Source: Helichrysum umbraculigerum
Taxonomy: Eukaryota > Streptophyta > Magnoliopsida > Asterales > Asteraceae
Assembly (NCBI GenBank): GCA_949592205.1
Contig: CATIUR010000001.1
Span: forward strand, 211,984,250-212,048,249
DNA: 64,000 bases
Direction of reading: 5' to 3'
In this document: piece after piece, positions 1 through 11,804 of the stretch
Position numbering within the stretch: the first letter of the stretch is position 1
How the letters are laid out: each line of letters opens with the position of its first letter
The notes under the pieces: generated by a model
Databases searched by the model: none
Told to the model about the DNA's origin: nothing
The model's input: the letters and a program-made list of their open reading frames with translations, nothing else
Translations under genes and position numbers: made by a program

Positions 1-1478
1 TGATAAATACCCATTTATAAGCAATCACACATAAAAGTGTATGAAGCTTATAGTAAGATTATAAGTGTTATGAGATTTAACACCTTGTAGTATGATATGT
101 GATATAATTAGAAAGTGATTGTGAAATTGATACGTGTTTATGTGATTATATGAATTAGGTGATAAACATGTTCAAGGTGTTACAAGTAATTATTCGTGTG
201 GGCTATCACAAGGTAAGTTAATGGATGATGCTATCTTTCTTCAAGTAATGCTTATTCCATTTACTTGGAAGGACCGGTAATGGATATGTCATTTACTTGA
301 TGAGTTATGATTATATACCGGGGTGTAGGCCCGAAGATGTTAATTCTTGCGGGAATTAGCATATGATATTATGGATCCTTAATATACGTATGTTGTGAAA
401 TGATATTGATTATCATTGATAGCCCATTTCTTACTAAGCTTTATGCTTACTCTATTATGTTTATGTGTTTTAGGTGAGCCAAGTGGGACCCAGAGGGATC
501 CGGGTAAAAGGCCCGAATGATGCTAGTGGTGGAGCTTGTTAAGTTATCGGTAACAAGCTAATCTTTTAAATCATGCTCTCGATATGTAATCACCCCTTTT
601 GTTTAAGAAAACTTAGTTTTGACACCTAATGTTGAAAGTCAAACATGTTGAAGTGTGGAAGTCAAATTAGTCAATGAGTTGGTATACTCATTGATAGTTT
701 TGGAGATGATGTTATTGTATAATAGATGAATATAATGTGAATATAATGGTTTATGGAAATTTGATGTTAATAGTTAAGTTGAAGTATTGATAGTGAAAGT
801 GGCATGAGTTGACTTAGAATAGTCAAAGAAATGTGATTTGGGTGTTAGAATAGTGGTTATTTGGGTAAAGACCCAAACGGGTCTTCAAAGTGCCCAAATG
901 GGTCACTAACGGGTCAAAAGGCTACGTTGAGTTGTAAATATGATATGACGAATGTAAACATTGCACTAGGTCCCAATTGTGGTATTAAAAAGGTAGTAGA
1001 AGTGTCAAAGTCTGAAGTTTGTTGGTTTGGAATTTGGTATGTCAACGGAAGTGGTCAAAAATGACCATAAAGTGGTCAACGATCCGTTTTCTCGTTAAAC
1101 ATGAAATTTGGAAAAGTGTTAATTGGGAAATGTTCATATAGTCATAATACACGTGCCTGCAAATTTTCATGGTCATTGGACTTGTCATTTTCAAGATATG
1201 CACGATCGAATTTCGGAAGATGGTAAAATGGACAGCAGGCTTCATTCCTGGGGAATGGGAGTCATTCCTGGGGAATTCGACTCAAATTTCTAACAGCATG
1301 CTTCATTCCTGGGGAATGGGAGTCATTCCTGGGGAATCTCTTATAAATTCAACATTTTCTTATTTAAATCCTTATTTGATCTAGGGAATGATACAACAAG
1401 TCTAAAATGTCATATTAAAACGTAGGACTTTACGAAATGAAAAAAAAAATGTTCTAAATTTCGGGGTGTTTCATCAAG
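1..1478 (+). mobile_element. LTR-like retrotransposon end, cut by the window start
   Basis: This stretch has no credible gene. It ends at about 1478 in AATTTCGGGGTGTTTCA, which resembles the 3' end (GGGGGTGTTACA type) of the Tekay-like LTRs further right. Parts of 785-930 (an AATAGTGGTTAT segment and repeats of CCCAAATGGGTC type) match the reverse complement of 54900-55020, so both belong to one repeat family. A four-copy array of CATTCCTGGGGAATG sits at 1242-1338, about 140 bases before the end. The left end lies outside the window, and no primer-binding site or coding sequence is visible, so solo LTR and LTR fragment cannot be told apart. Confidence 0.55.
1242..1338 (+). repeat. Array of CATTCCTGGGGAATG palindromes
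   Basis: Four copies of a 15-base inverted repeat (arms CATTCC/GGAATG around TGG, the outermost base varying) occur as two pairs about 60 bases apart. Each pair is preceded by GCAGGCT or GCATGCT. It is the counterpart of the palindromic arrays in the other LTR-type sequences of the window. Confidence 0.8.
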
Positions 1479-2300
1479 GTACGAATATGGTGCATCACAT
1501 AATTTTTTTTGTAATACTATATATAAAATTGTATTTAAATATAACAACGTGAGTTAAAACAACAACATAAAAAGGTTGAAAATGTGGAAAAAAAAAAAAC
1601 AAAAATAATGATAAACAAGCTGTGAAAAAGGTTAAATGAAAAGTTGAAAAAAACTGATAATAACTAACAAACACTTTAAAAAATGTTTAAAAAAAAAAAA
1701 ACAAAATTAATGTAAAAAAAATAAAACACTAAAAAGTTTAAGTAAAAAAAATAAAGGAAAAAGGATAAAGATTACAGAAATGAAAAAATGAAACGGAAAT
1801 GATCAAATGATAAGGCACACGTGGCATCACCATAGTCATTCCTCCACCTGCCGTTCACTTCCGTCCAAAAGCAACTTTGCGTACATGAACCAATACCTAA
1901 AAATAATACTAAAATAAATCAATGAATTGGAGAAGTTGTACTGTTTTTTGTTGTTAAGGACTAAAGGTAAAACGGACTGTATTTACCTAGTTAAACTAAT
2001 TATGTAAAATGGTAGAAAAACAACATTTTTGTGAGGAACAGCAAACAAAAATTTATAAAGTTGAATGTCATAAAAGCCTTGTGTAACTAAATTATTAAAG
2101 ACATTGACTGAAATTCGTGATGAAAAACTCAAAATCTGTTTATGTGGTATTAACTATATCGAATACTTATATTTCTGAATTTACGGGGTGAGCCAAAAAT
2201 TGTGTAAATACATAAATGAGACATGCGCAAATTTTAGTGATAACATTATCGTATAACCAAATAGTGTTAAACAATATTAAATACTTATATTTTTATAATA
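1479..2300. other. Intergenic, A-rich, no gene seen
   Basis: The region has long poly-A runs (1440-1780) and stops in all frames. No gene, TSD-bounded element or structured RNA was recognised. Confidence 0.5.
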
Positions 2301-2777
2301 CACTACAACAAAATTAAGTGTCAATTCTCTACGCTTTTTTCTTCACGCTTTTATAAAGTGCTAACTTATTTGCTACGTTATTCACACTTATAAGTGTGTA
2401 CAAAATGTTCACGCTTTTAAGTATGAACAAATTGAACTAATAATAATATATATCACAATGTTGACGCTTACAAGCGTGAAAAAATGTTAGATTTGCTACA
2501 CTTTAAAGCGTTAAGATTATTCTTAACACCCAAATTCTTCACGCTTAAGAAGCGTGAACAAATTGAGTGTTAGCAATAATTTTCACGCTTTTAGATGTGG
2601 ACTTTGTTCAATTTTTTCACACTTATAAGTGTGAACATTGTGATAGAGATTGTTATCAGTTCAATTTCTTCACTCTTAAAAGCGTGAACATTTTGTACAC
2701 ACTTATAAGTGTGAATAACTTAGCAAATAAGTTAACACTTTATAAAAGTGTGAAGAATTGACACTTTTTTTGTAATG
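2301..2777. mobile_element. CACTA-type miniature element with dense subterminal repeats
   Basis: The left end reads CACTACAACAAAATTAAGTG and the right end, reversed, reads CATTACAAAAAAAGTG. Both continue into GTCAATTC. A 3-base ATA flanks each side (2298-2300 and 2778-2780), as expected for CACTA elements. The arms form a long imperfect hairpin. Inside, the unit TTCACGCTTNTAAG or its complement recurs about ten times, like the subterminal transposase-binding repeats of En/Spm elements. There is no transposase, so it is non-autonomous. Confidence 0.7.
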
Positions 2778-4256
2778 ATATATACTTGTTTGGGGGAGTT
2801 ATTTGGTGAACATGTGAAAGTGGGAAAGGTAGTTTGAGGGAGTTATCTAAACCTCTTTTCTTTTCTTTTTTCCATTGGTTTATAATTTATAGTTGGTACC
2901 TTAGAAACCAACACAAATAAACTTCTTATAACTGAAATTATGAATAAAAGACGGTCAGGATTTGAAGTCAACGCGATCTAAATGTTGAGATTCGAAGTCA
3001 ATGGAATGGCGGTTACGCGATCCGGCAGCAATATATATATAGAAATTCTATCAATGAGTTGGGAATTGTGTAATTATTAAAAAAAAATCTATTTTTTTTG
3101 TTGGAATATATAGGATCCTCTGGAAGTATTACATTGAGGATGATGGATCCTAATTAAGAATTATATGTACAGAGAGAAACGAAGTACAGTATTGAATTTA
3201 ATCCGACGAAGATGTAATGCATTGTTAGGTGTGAAATTAGGGGTATTTTCCCATGGATGATCGAAATGAGTCTCGTTAAGGTGAATAATCATCAGCAATA
3301 CATATAATTAGTAAGTTCGGGTGAAGGCAGCTGTGAGGCTAATCTATATATATTTCATATCGGGCCTAAGCTATAAGAAAGGTTGAGCAAGATGAGACAA
3401 CCGTATGCTCTTGTAAGATCTAAATCGAATTATGAGAACGATGATGAAAGAAAGTCTTGCGAAAAAATAATATAAGCAGAGGTACGTACTAACAGCGAGA
3501 CGAGACATGAAGAACTTGTATATGACACATGGCAACTTTGTAAATGTCAATTTGTAACGCTTTATGCGAATCTACAACGTACGGTCATGGACACGAATGC
3601 AAGATTCAAGCCTTATATGTAAGTCGTCTCCTTACAAACACCCGGCCAAAAGCTAGCACAATAGATCTCAACAAGAGTACTAATTAGCAGTACTCTACAG
3701 TTAAGCTTGTTAGGCTACGGTAATAACAGGACAGGTGATCTACACAAAAGTCCTCGTATGCTTGCCGAGAAAAAACCGTGCACCTTGGGACAAATATACT
3801 ACCCTAATAAACTATATAACCATTTGAGTGTTTTTGACATTTCATAGTTCATATACAAGTAAGTGGCTCATGATTTAAACGTTCACTTGTGTCATATAAA
3901 ATAAATTAACTTAATTTGTGCGATATATCTTGAAAGATACGGAGTAAATAAAATAAATTCCTTTAAGGTTGGTTTCTTTTCATTGATAAAAAGATAAAAC
4001 ACAATTTTCAGTGTGTTTGGAAATTATCGAATGAGAAAGATGGATAATACGAATTATACTAAGAAGAGATGCAAAATGTTAACTTGAAATACCATCGATC
4101 GATCAGTTTAAAGTAACATGGACCCATTTCAGAACAACTTACAAACCCCACATGGATCTCAACTAAAAAGTTTATTCCTCTCAATCAATCAGCAAAAAGC
4201 TAGAAAACTGTAAAGTTCTTGATAAAGAATTAAGACATGCATCATCTTTATCAATC
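2778..4256. other. Intergenic, no gene seen
   Basis: No convincing ORF or complete mobile element was found. The right part, upstream of 4257, is the presumed promoter of the eight-cysteine protein gene. Confidence 0.45.
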
Positions 4257-4264
4257 TATAAATA
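4257..4264 (+). promoter_or_regulatory. TATA box of the hydrophobic-seed protein gene
   Basis: A perfect TATAAATA lies 101 bases before the ATG at 4365. This implies a leader of roughly 70 bases if transcription starts about 30 bases downstream. Confidence 0.65.
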
Positions 4265-4364
4265 CCATCGTGCACTTCATTAGTTTCACACCACATAACT
4301 AGCTACTACTTCTTAATATATTACACTTAATATAATTAAGCTAGCTAGTTTTCACGTCCTCGTA

Positions 4365-4706
4365 ATGGCTTTAACTAAAACCGTCCTTCTTCTCACTCTC
4401 AACCTTCTCTTCTTCACTTTGGTAACTTCAGACTCATTGCCACAACCTAGTTGCCCAACAGACGGCCTCAAGTTCGGTGCATGTGCTGGCGTCCTGAATA
4501 ACTGGCTGGCTGGAGTCGTCGTAGGGACCCCGCCAACGTTACCTTGTTGCCGCCTCTTTTTCGGTCTTATGAACTTTGAGGCAGCAGCATGCGCTTGTAA
4601 GGCCCTTAAAGCCAATATGTTTGGTGTTGGCCTCGATATATCAGTCTCAATGAGTGTGTTGCTTAACAATTGTGGAAAGGAAGTCCCTACCGGTTTCATA
4701 TGTTAA
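4365..4706 (+). CDS. Hydrophobic-seed / DC2.15-like eight-cysteine protein
   Basis: This intronless gene encodes a 113-residue secreted protein. Residues 1-22 form a hydrophobic signal peptide (MALTKTVLLL...), predicted to be cleaved near VTS-DS. The mature part has the eight-cysteine motif in family order: PSC, GAC, an adjacent CC, a CAC pair, NNC, and a final C as last residue. That pattern fits the hydrophobic-seed (DC2.15-like) branch of the lipid-transfer/prolamin superfamily. These are cell-wall or apoplastic proteins that form four disulfides around a hydrophobic cavity. Unlike HyPRP relatives it has almost no proline-rich linker between signal peptide and cysteine domain. The ligand is unknown. 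A TATA box lies upstream at 4257. Confidence 0.9.
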   Translation: MALTKTVLLLTLNLLFFTLVTSDSLPQPSCPTDGLKFGACAGVLNNWLAGVVVGTPPTLPCCRLFFGLMNFEAAACACKALKANMFGVGLDISVSMSVLLNNCGKEVPTGFIC

Positions 4707-5269
4707 CTGAAGTCGATCTTCAGTTATCTTAAAGTTTGTTTGTTGTTATTTGTTAACGTACTTTATTTTTGTCTTCCGTGTGTTTGGAGTTAATTTGGAG
4801 TGTCCTCATTTGTGTTGATAATTAGTGAAGTGAAAGGCTTGAACCTTTGCTTCCACCATTTGTAATGTTAAATCCTGTCACAGTTAGATGACGTGATTAG
4901 GGTTATTTTTATTTCAGATAATTCATTAATAACAATGGTTGTTATGCAAAACTTTAATTTTATTTTATGCATATATAGAGCTAATTAAGGTGGCGTTACC
5001 TCAAAGCCTACAGATTATGTTCTATCGAGTCCATCGCTACAACGAAGTTAGTTACTAATTTTAACGGTTTCATAAATATTATGTGAAATAAACAAGGGTT
5101 AATTGTGTAAAATTGCTATTTACTTTTCACTTTGAATCAATTTTTTGTTTTTTTCTCTCACAAACACAAACCCTTTCAACTTTTGTGCCTTTGAAAATTT
5201 TATGTAACCTGAAAATTTCTAACCAAATGAGAGATTCTAAGTTACCAACTACTCCAATGAATTCGATTT
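4707..5269. other. 3' flank of the eight-cysteine gene and intergenic
   Basis: This AT-rich sequence should hold the 3' untranslated region and poly-A site of the upstream gene. Nothing else was recognised. Confidence 0.4.
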
Positions 5270-6700
5270 GTGAGTAACATATATAATATTTAAAAATAGT
5301 TAAAGTAAGAAGGTCTATGTGAAAGACAAAAAAAAAAAAAAAAGTACATTTGGTACAAAAAGAATAACATGAAAAGTGCATTTGGGTTGTGATCAAGCAT
5401 TAAAATGGGCTTGAGTGCAGGTGGGTTGGTTCGAGGTTGGTTCGATTCGTGACACTCCTTGAATTACGTGGATAACCCGTTAACTTGTATTGAACGAAGC
5501 TAAGGGTGGTGTGAATCGGCTAGAAGAAGATAAGTTTGTTATCTTCCTTTGAATTAGGGTTTCTAGGGTTTGATAATGGATGGTTGATTTGGAGGTGTTC
5601 GAAGGGAAATGATGCACATACCCTTGTATTTATAGTGATGCTATGATCAACTTGATGGATAAGTTTTGCCACGTGGCATCATCTGGTGATGCCAGTGGAT
5701 GGATGCGGCTAATTGCCCTTGCGCGTGGGTCCCCTGTGTTGACGTGGACCAATGGGTGTGTGGGAATTAAGGCCTTGTCTGTGCTTGGGAGACCACCACT
5801 AATAGTGGTGGAACAATTGTACAAGGTGGTTCTATATCTTGGGGACATAAACCCTAGCTTGGTAGGCCTGCATTCGTCTTGGGCTAGTCATTGGGCTCCT
5901 GCATAATGTTTTGGGCTTGTAAATCTTTCTTGGGCTTTGACCGTCAAGCCCGTTGATAGCCTGGCTACATGGTACACGATTAGGTTGATTTGTGTAGTAG
6001 AAAATATATGGAAAAACACAGGAATAAAGAAAAGCAAGTAGTCGTGTACGTACTGATTTTGTCTTTATAGCCATTCCTGATAATCGACCATTAAACGCTA
6101 GTCATTTTTGGATAATGCTATTTCAAATTTGAAGTTAGAACTTTATCAAGATAATTTTTTAGTTTTTTGACCGTTGAACAGCGTTAAATAAATAAATAAA
6201 TGATTTTATTTGGAAAGGTTCAGATTAAAACTATCGTTTAGTAACCGTCCTAACCCACATCTTTTTTAATTTGTTAAGAAAAGTGTCCATTACAAAGCAA
6301 TGAATTCAAGTTTTGAGTTACATATATAATGTTTCGTAAAAAGTTCAATGAATATGTGAAAGACAAAAAATAGTACACATTTGGTTCAAAAGAATAAAAT
6401 GAAAAGTACATTTGGTTAATTTTTGTACTAGAAAAGTATAGAGAAAAACACAAGAATGAAGAAAAGCAAGTAGTCTTGCACTCTTTCTGTCTTTATAACG
6501 ATGTGTAATAATCGACCGTTAAACATCGGTCATTTTCTTGATAATGATATTTCAAATTTGAAGTTACAACTTTATTAAGAGAATTTCTTAGTTTTTTGAC
6601 CGTTGAGTAGCGTTAAAAAAAATAATTTTGTTTGGAATGGTTTAGATTAAAGTTACCGTTCAGTAACGGTCGACTAACCCACACCTTTTTCATTTTGTTT
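5270..6700. repeat. Tandem duplication of about 0.4 kb, first copy split by an insertion
   Basis: Two diverged copies lie head to tail. Copy 1 is 5270-5396 plus about 5990-6290, and copy 2 is about 6300-6700. Shared landmarks are the block around ATGTGAAAGACAAAAAA, then AAGAAAAGCAAGTAGTC, ATTTCAAATTTGAAGTTA and TTAGTTTTTTGACCGTTGA. About 0.6 kb (5397-5990) is present only in copy 1. It contains short ORFs with no recognisable product. Confidence 0.6.
5397..5990 (-). mobile_element. Possible solo LTR inserted in a duplicated segment
   Basis: This block interrupts one copy of the duplication and is absent from the other. Read on the minus strand it has CTATAAATACAAGGG (a TATA-like site near 5625-5640) followed by a leader-like stretch, and it ends in GATCA. 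GGTTG-like bases at both edges could be a short TSD but do not match cleanly. It contains no coding domain. An LTR is the best guess. Confidence 0.3.
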
Positions 6701-6935
6701 AGAAAGTTTTGGATTAAAATTGCGGTTCGCTAACGGTCGGACAAATTGCATCTATAAAATGACAAACTCGATGCGAGAAGATTTGTAGTTTTCTCATTCT
6801 TGTAGCTCTCTCCCGCTCCAAATTTTATCCATCCTATTTCCCTGCTTAGCTAGTTCAGTCAAGTACTTTTATATAATTTGTATCAATTACTTACTTTCAT
6901 CACTTTTTCATAAGAGGAAGCTCTACGAGTAACAA

Positions 6936-7016
6936 ATGAAGAAGGGTTCCTGTACAGAAAGTCAGAAATGTAGAAACCCGTCAACAAGTCAGAAGGAAGT
7001 AGCAGCACCATGGTAA
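6936..7016 (+). other. Possible first exon or small ORF
   Basis: A 26-codon ORF starts MKKGSCTESQ, follows a TATAAAA near 6752, and ends where the sequence reads ATG|GTAAAA, a possible splice donor. No following exon was recognised, and codon evidence is thin over so few residues. It may be a gene start, a non-coding transcript or chance. Confidence 0.15.
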
Positions 7017-7209
7017 AACCATTAAGTTCTTTGTGTCAATTTGACATTTACATAAACTTATATCATGTAAATCAACCAATTTGTCTATGACACATGAGTT
7101 GTCCTTATACTCACGGTTTTTTTTTTATAAAAAAAAAAAAAAAAAATCATTAATGGTTCGACTTAAACTGTACATTCACATATGAGAGAAAACAGTCAGG
7201 TTTCATCTA

Positions 7210-7645
7210 TTGATTTGTTACATACATGTGTCTGTATTGTATTTAATCCCATTGTTTGTGATAATGGTGGTCAGAGTTGCTAGGATCAGGCGAGATAAAC
7301 TTGACTTTTGAAAATATAAGAGTTTGGTTGGTTTGAGCTTATGGTCTAACGATACTGATATCCACCACCTTAGTGCAACCACTAGCACTGTTGGCCCAAT
7401 CTCCACCCGGGGTGGGATCTTTGAGAAATACGGAGTAGTATATTAAGAAGTTAATATTCCCACCTCATAACATGTGGAGACCAACTAATAGTAGTTGTAG
7501 TGAAGTGGTGTATATCATTAACTTCGACCATAAGATCAGACCAACCAAACTCTTATCTTTATAAAAGTCAGTTTTATCTCGTTTAATCCTCGCAACACTA
7601 ACTGCCATTTTTGCAAACAATGTAATTATATACGGGCACACACCT
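7210..7645. repeat. Long imperfect inverted repeat (foldback)
   Basis: About 190 bases at 7225-7415 recur in reverse complement at about 7455-7640, separated by roughly 40 bases. Matching landmarks are GAGTTTGGTTGGT, TTATGGTC and GATAAA-CTGACTTTT. A transcript would fold into a long hairpin. It is either a foldback mobile element or an inverted duplication. No clear TSD was found. Confidence 0.65.
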
Positions 7646-9162
7646 TGTAACAATTGAAACTTAACGCTTTTCTCTTTTGTGTGAATCGTAGAATATAAAT
7701 AACACCATTAATGAATTCAATAAATGTGAGTACAATGACAACTCATGTTTTATGAGGTTTTTTCTTGTAGATCTTTGTCACTCCCACTTAATTTACAGGG
7801 TGATAAATTTCCCTTTTTTCGATTACCGCCATAAAGTTAACAGTCAAATTAGTTGTTTTACATACTTTAAGTTTACGTGAATCATATTGGATCATCCTAC
7901 AGACCTACACCATTGATTAACATTTGTTTATGTTTATAGTTATGTTTCTTTTATTAATTTTCTCGTAAATTATTAATAGTCAGTTTTTGTTCATAGTCAG
8001 TTTTTGTTATGTTATGTGCAACTTATTATACAGTTTTTGTTACATTTTGGCACTGATGGATCAACAGATGTATTTGAACATGTATTTCATACCTAAATGG
8101 TGGGTCTTGTTGTTGTATTTTAACTTCTCTTTGATCTCAAATGAGCTGCATTACAGAACTCTAGACATGGGTTGAGATCTGTGATCTTTTGTCAAAGATC
8201 GTAATTGAGAAGATGGAGAAGACTGGTGACTGATCATCCTTCGCCATCTATTAAAACTTGAATATATTTTTGGTTATGTTTGTTCTATTAATTATCTAGT
8301 AAACTATTATATTTCGTATTAAAATCTGTCGTTTTAAAGGTTGAGTGTTTGTTGTGTAATCTTTGGTTTTAATTAAATTATGAGTACCTATACGTAGCAA
8401 TCATCTTTTGTTAAAATTGGCCTGTTATATAACTTATTGGGAAGGATACTTTTTATCATTTTAGATGGATATGATATCATTTTCGAACAAAATGTAAACT
8501 AATTAGACTGAAAAGGTGGGAAAAAAAAAAGTATAGATAGTTTTTATATATCATTGTAAACCACAGGGACCATTTAGACGTTAATGTCTAAGACGTACAA
8601 CTTTTATTGGTTTTGTTTCAGCACATTCATTATACGACCATTAATATTTGATCCATCTTATAGAACTACAAACAGCTGAGAAGAAGAATAAAGACAAAAA
8701 TAATCGGTAATGTGTATATCATTTAGCTCTGAAAACCCATAGAGGCTCCACAAAATATGTATTGTCAATCTCCAGCCGAACCCATATAAACCCTAAATGC
8801 ACCCAAGGTACACTAAGAGGCAGCTACATGTTACAGCACACTAAAAGGCAAACAATTGCCTTGAACTATTTAAAAATTTGGCATGAATGACATCTAGTTT
8901 GCCGATATCACAGACCAAGTAAATGCAGTATTTGCATAAATGAGACTAAAAGATCATAGATTTATAGAAACAACAAATTTTGCCATTACAAAATGATTAA
9001 TACACAAGTAGCCTCAACTGCTTGTTCAAAGATCAAGATGATACATTATTACTCGCTAGTTCAAACACCAAGTGCAAACATAAAAACAGATGAGGTAACA
9101 AGAGGGGCCACATGATGTATGAGATATTAGGTGTGTGCAAGCAGCCAAGCATCCAATATCCT
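7646..9162. other. Intergenic plus 3' flank of the NDUFB8 gene
   Basis: No credible coding ORF was found. The segment just left of 9163 should hold the 3' untranslated region of the minus-strand NDUFB8 gene. Confidence 0.4.
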
Positions 9163-11804
9163 CTAGGGTTCTCCACCAAGCTCCACCCGCAGGTTGTCAT
9201 ATGGATATACCTTTGGCGCCTGTTTACATAATAAAACATGCTAGCTATTAGTTTCTAGCATCTACAAGTGATAGTCATCCCAATTAGTTGATTATCCAAC
9301 TCGTATAATATAAAGACATTTATGCTGTCCTATAATCCTGGTCTCACAAAAACATATTCTATATAAAGAGCAAAAAGAAAAAGATAAATAAATAATTACC
9401 ACATAGATATCATTGAGAAACCTACAAGTTCATTATACATTTACAATAATCCAATGACTACTTAAGAAGGAATTCCCATGTAGTATTTGCACATGTTGTG
9501 ATTTTGCTCCATGTCACTATATTGACAACTCTCCCTGTTAAGACGACTTCTGTGATAAGCCTCAACTTTTAGCCTACTAAACCTATACTATGTATGCAAA
9601 ATGTTGTGATGACCTTTGTCAATAAAAGCCAAGTTTAAAAAGCTAAATGGGCTAAACTCTCAAAAGCTTGTTTATTTGGTTAACAATTAAAGAGAGTGGA
9701 AAACAGTGATGGCCTGATGGGGAAAGATCTTTAAGTTTGCTTCAAAATCCTTAAATTGTGATCGAAATCTAGTTAACCTTCACATCAAACCAAATGTTTG
9801 AGAAGAAGAGTGCTGATTCAAAGAGACAAAGAGTCATTCCATGTTGTATTGTTGTTTGAGATAGGCAGCAAGATGTTTCAATGTATGTGTAGTGAGTGAA
9901 ATGTTGACATTAAAATGAGGGGAATGATGTTCATGTTGTAGTGGTCAAGAAATCATGCCAGTATCATGTTGAGATTTGGGTCTAGTCTAAAGCAGAAATG
10001 TGCTACACGCCTACACTAAGCGGGGATAGCACAACATTGTGACAGGCAGGGGATATTCGTTCTGGAGGCTGCAATTTGAACAGCAAACAAAGGTTGGATG
10101 TCCCAAGTAACATTACTTTTTGGGCAGTGTAACAATACTTTTGGTGACAGCATCAGGTTATGTTGGTGGCGATGTGGCGTTAGGTTGGTGCCAGTGTAAT
10201 GTTACTCATCACTGGTAAAACTTTTCTATTGGTATCAACTATCAGGTACCCCTAATACTTATTAGACCTATTGGTTATTTGGTTATTGTAATGAATCCAA
10301 AATGTAAGCCACATTTAAACTGAACCCTTCATTTCACACACTTCTACCAAAAATAGTCATTCCCCGCCAAACAAATACCTCTACTTGTGTATCAACTACA
10401 GTGTATTGAAATTATCCTGATTGATAAATAACTTGTGCAACTATCTACACCATTTGAAAAGCTAACAGAGAGTACCTAAATACAGACGAGTGGCAACAGA
10501 AATTACTTTCAGTTCCAAAGAACTGTAGGTACCTAGGAGAACAATCCTAGTCTGCTTAGACTACTACTCGTATTTCCTAATGTTAAAAATGAAGCTAGAT
10601 CCTTCTTTCTAGCTATATTGTTTGGTCATATATCTACACATTTCATTTACGAAAAAACTATGACAACCACCAAAGTTACCACCACATCAACCATTCATTT
10701 CTTATAGAATAAACATGCAGTTTATTCCGCATTCTTTCATTTCAAGAAGAAAAAAAAGGACACTGAATTGAAGTCAAATTCGGTAGCTGCGTAGAAGGCT
10801 GAACTCAGAGGTAACATTAAATAAATAAAAGAACTCTTAATGAAATACGAACAAAATTTGTTAAATTTATGGATTCTGTATTATGAGTATTGATTATTGA
10901 ACAAAGACTAAAAACTAAATATGAATGCTGAATTCAGCGATTTGTAGTCTACAGATTGCCTATATAAGCCAATCATATAAGTATGACCGGTTTTTATATG
11001 TATATGGTTTCGTAGTTGCTTTCAGGTATGGAAGCATATTACCAAGAGATGCAAGTCATTACACGAAAATACATCTAAAAACCTTACGCAACTTAACTAA
11101 GCAGATTGGCTAGAAATGAAACATAATAACAGAAGATGATATATATTTGATATCTTACAAATGGTATCTTAGAAGCTTTGTCGTTCAACGTAGCCATCAA
11201 TCCAAGTGTAGCAAAAAAACCCAATCCACCACATAACCACGCTAGTGCTTCATACTAAAAACACAAATAACAACATCAATCGATTCAAATTTGCCACAAA
11301 CAAAAAATCATACGAAATTATATATAAAAATTCTTACCTTTCCAACAGTATCGGCAATTCGATCAATACAAGGTTCAGGAAACGAGGTTCCATTGTCCCA
11401 TACAAGCTCATCATTCACAGGCAGCTGAATCACAAAGGTGAATTTATTTAGATTCGATATCAATATCTTATTACATAATAACTGTTCAGATTAAATTCTT
11501 AATCTTCACTAATTGAACCCTAGGGTTTCCGAACTATATATAACCACTATAAATGAAACTAAATTGCATTGATATTGCAGCTAACACTAACTAATAATAT
11601 TAATTTGATCTATAAAGGTAAATATATATGTAATTATAACTTTATAGTGTATGAATTAAGTCTTACAGGTTTATCGGGAACAATGTGTTTACCGACTGGT
11701 AAGCCCATACCAGAGCGGAGACGAAGAGAAGATGCGACGGAGCGGCCAACGACGCCGTTTCCCCCCATAATCTGAGACGCCACGTGGCTCAATCTGCCGG
11801 CCAT
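9163..11804 (-). CDS. NDUFB8: Complex I subunit NDUFB8 (plant ASHI type), four exons
   Basis: Coding exons are 11804-11667, 11424-11338, 11254-11159 and 9219-9163, joining in frame to 125 residues and a TAG stop. Every intron has GT-AG borders. The product starts MAGRLSHVASQIMGGNG, an arginine- and serine-rich mitochondrial presequence. GMGLPVGKHIVPDKP, FPEPCIDRIADTVGK, a single hydrophobic membrane segment around residues 80-97, and KIPF-APKVYPYDNLRVE follow. I recognise this as the plant NDUFB8-like accessory subunit of mitochondrial NADH:ubiquinone oxidoreductase, in the inner-membrane arm. Length matches the family. The last intron is about 1.9 kb, so the final 18 codons lie far from the rest. 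The 5' flank beyond 11804 has no obvious TATA box. Confidence 0.88.
9220..11158 (-). other. Large third intron of the NDUFB8 gene
   Basis: The donor is TTT|GTAAGA at 11158 and the acceptor is AACAG|GCG at 9220. It holds no recognisable ORF or bounded transposon. Confidence 0.6.

Noticed and set aside
4352..4699. 115-codon minus-strand ORF opposite the eight-cysteine protein
   Set aside because: Antisense shadow of a gene with a signal peptide and eight correctly spaced cysteines.
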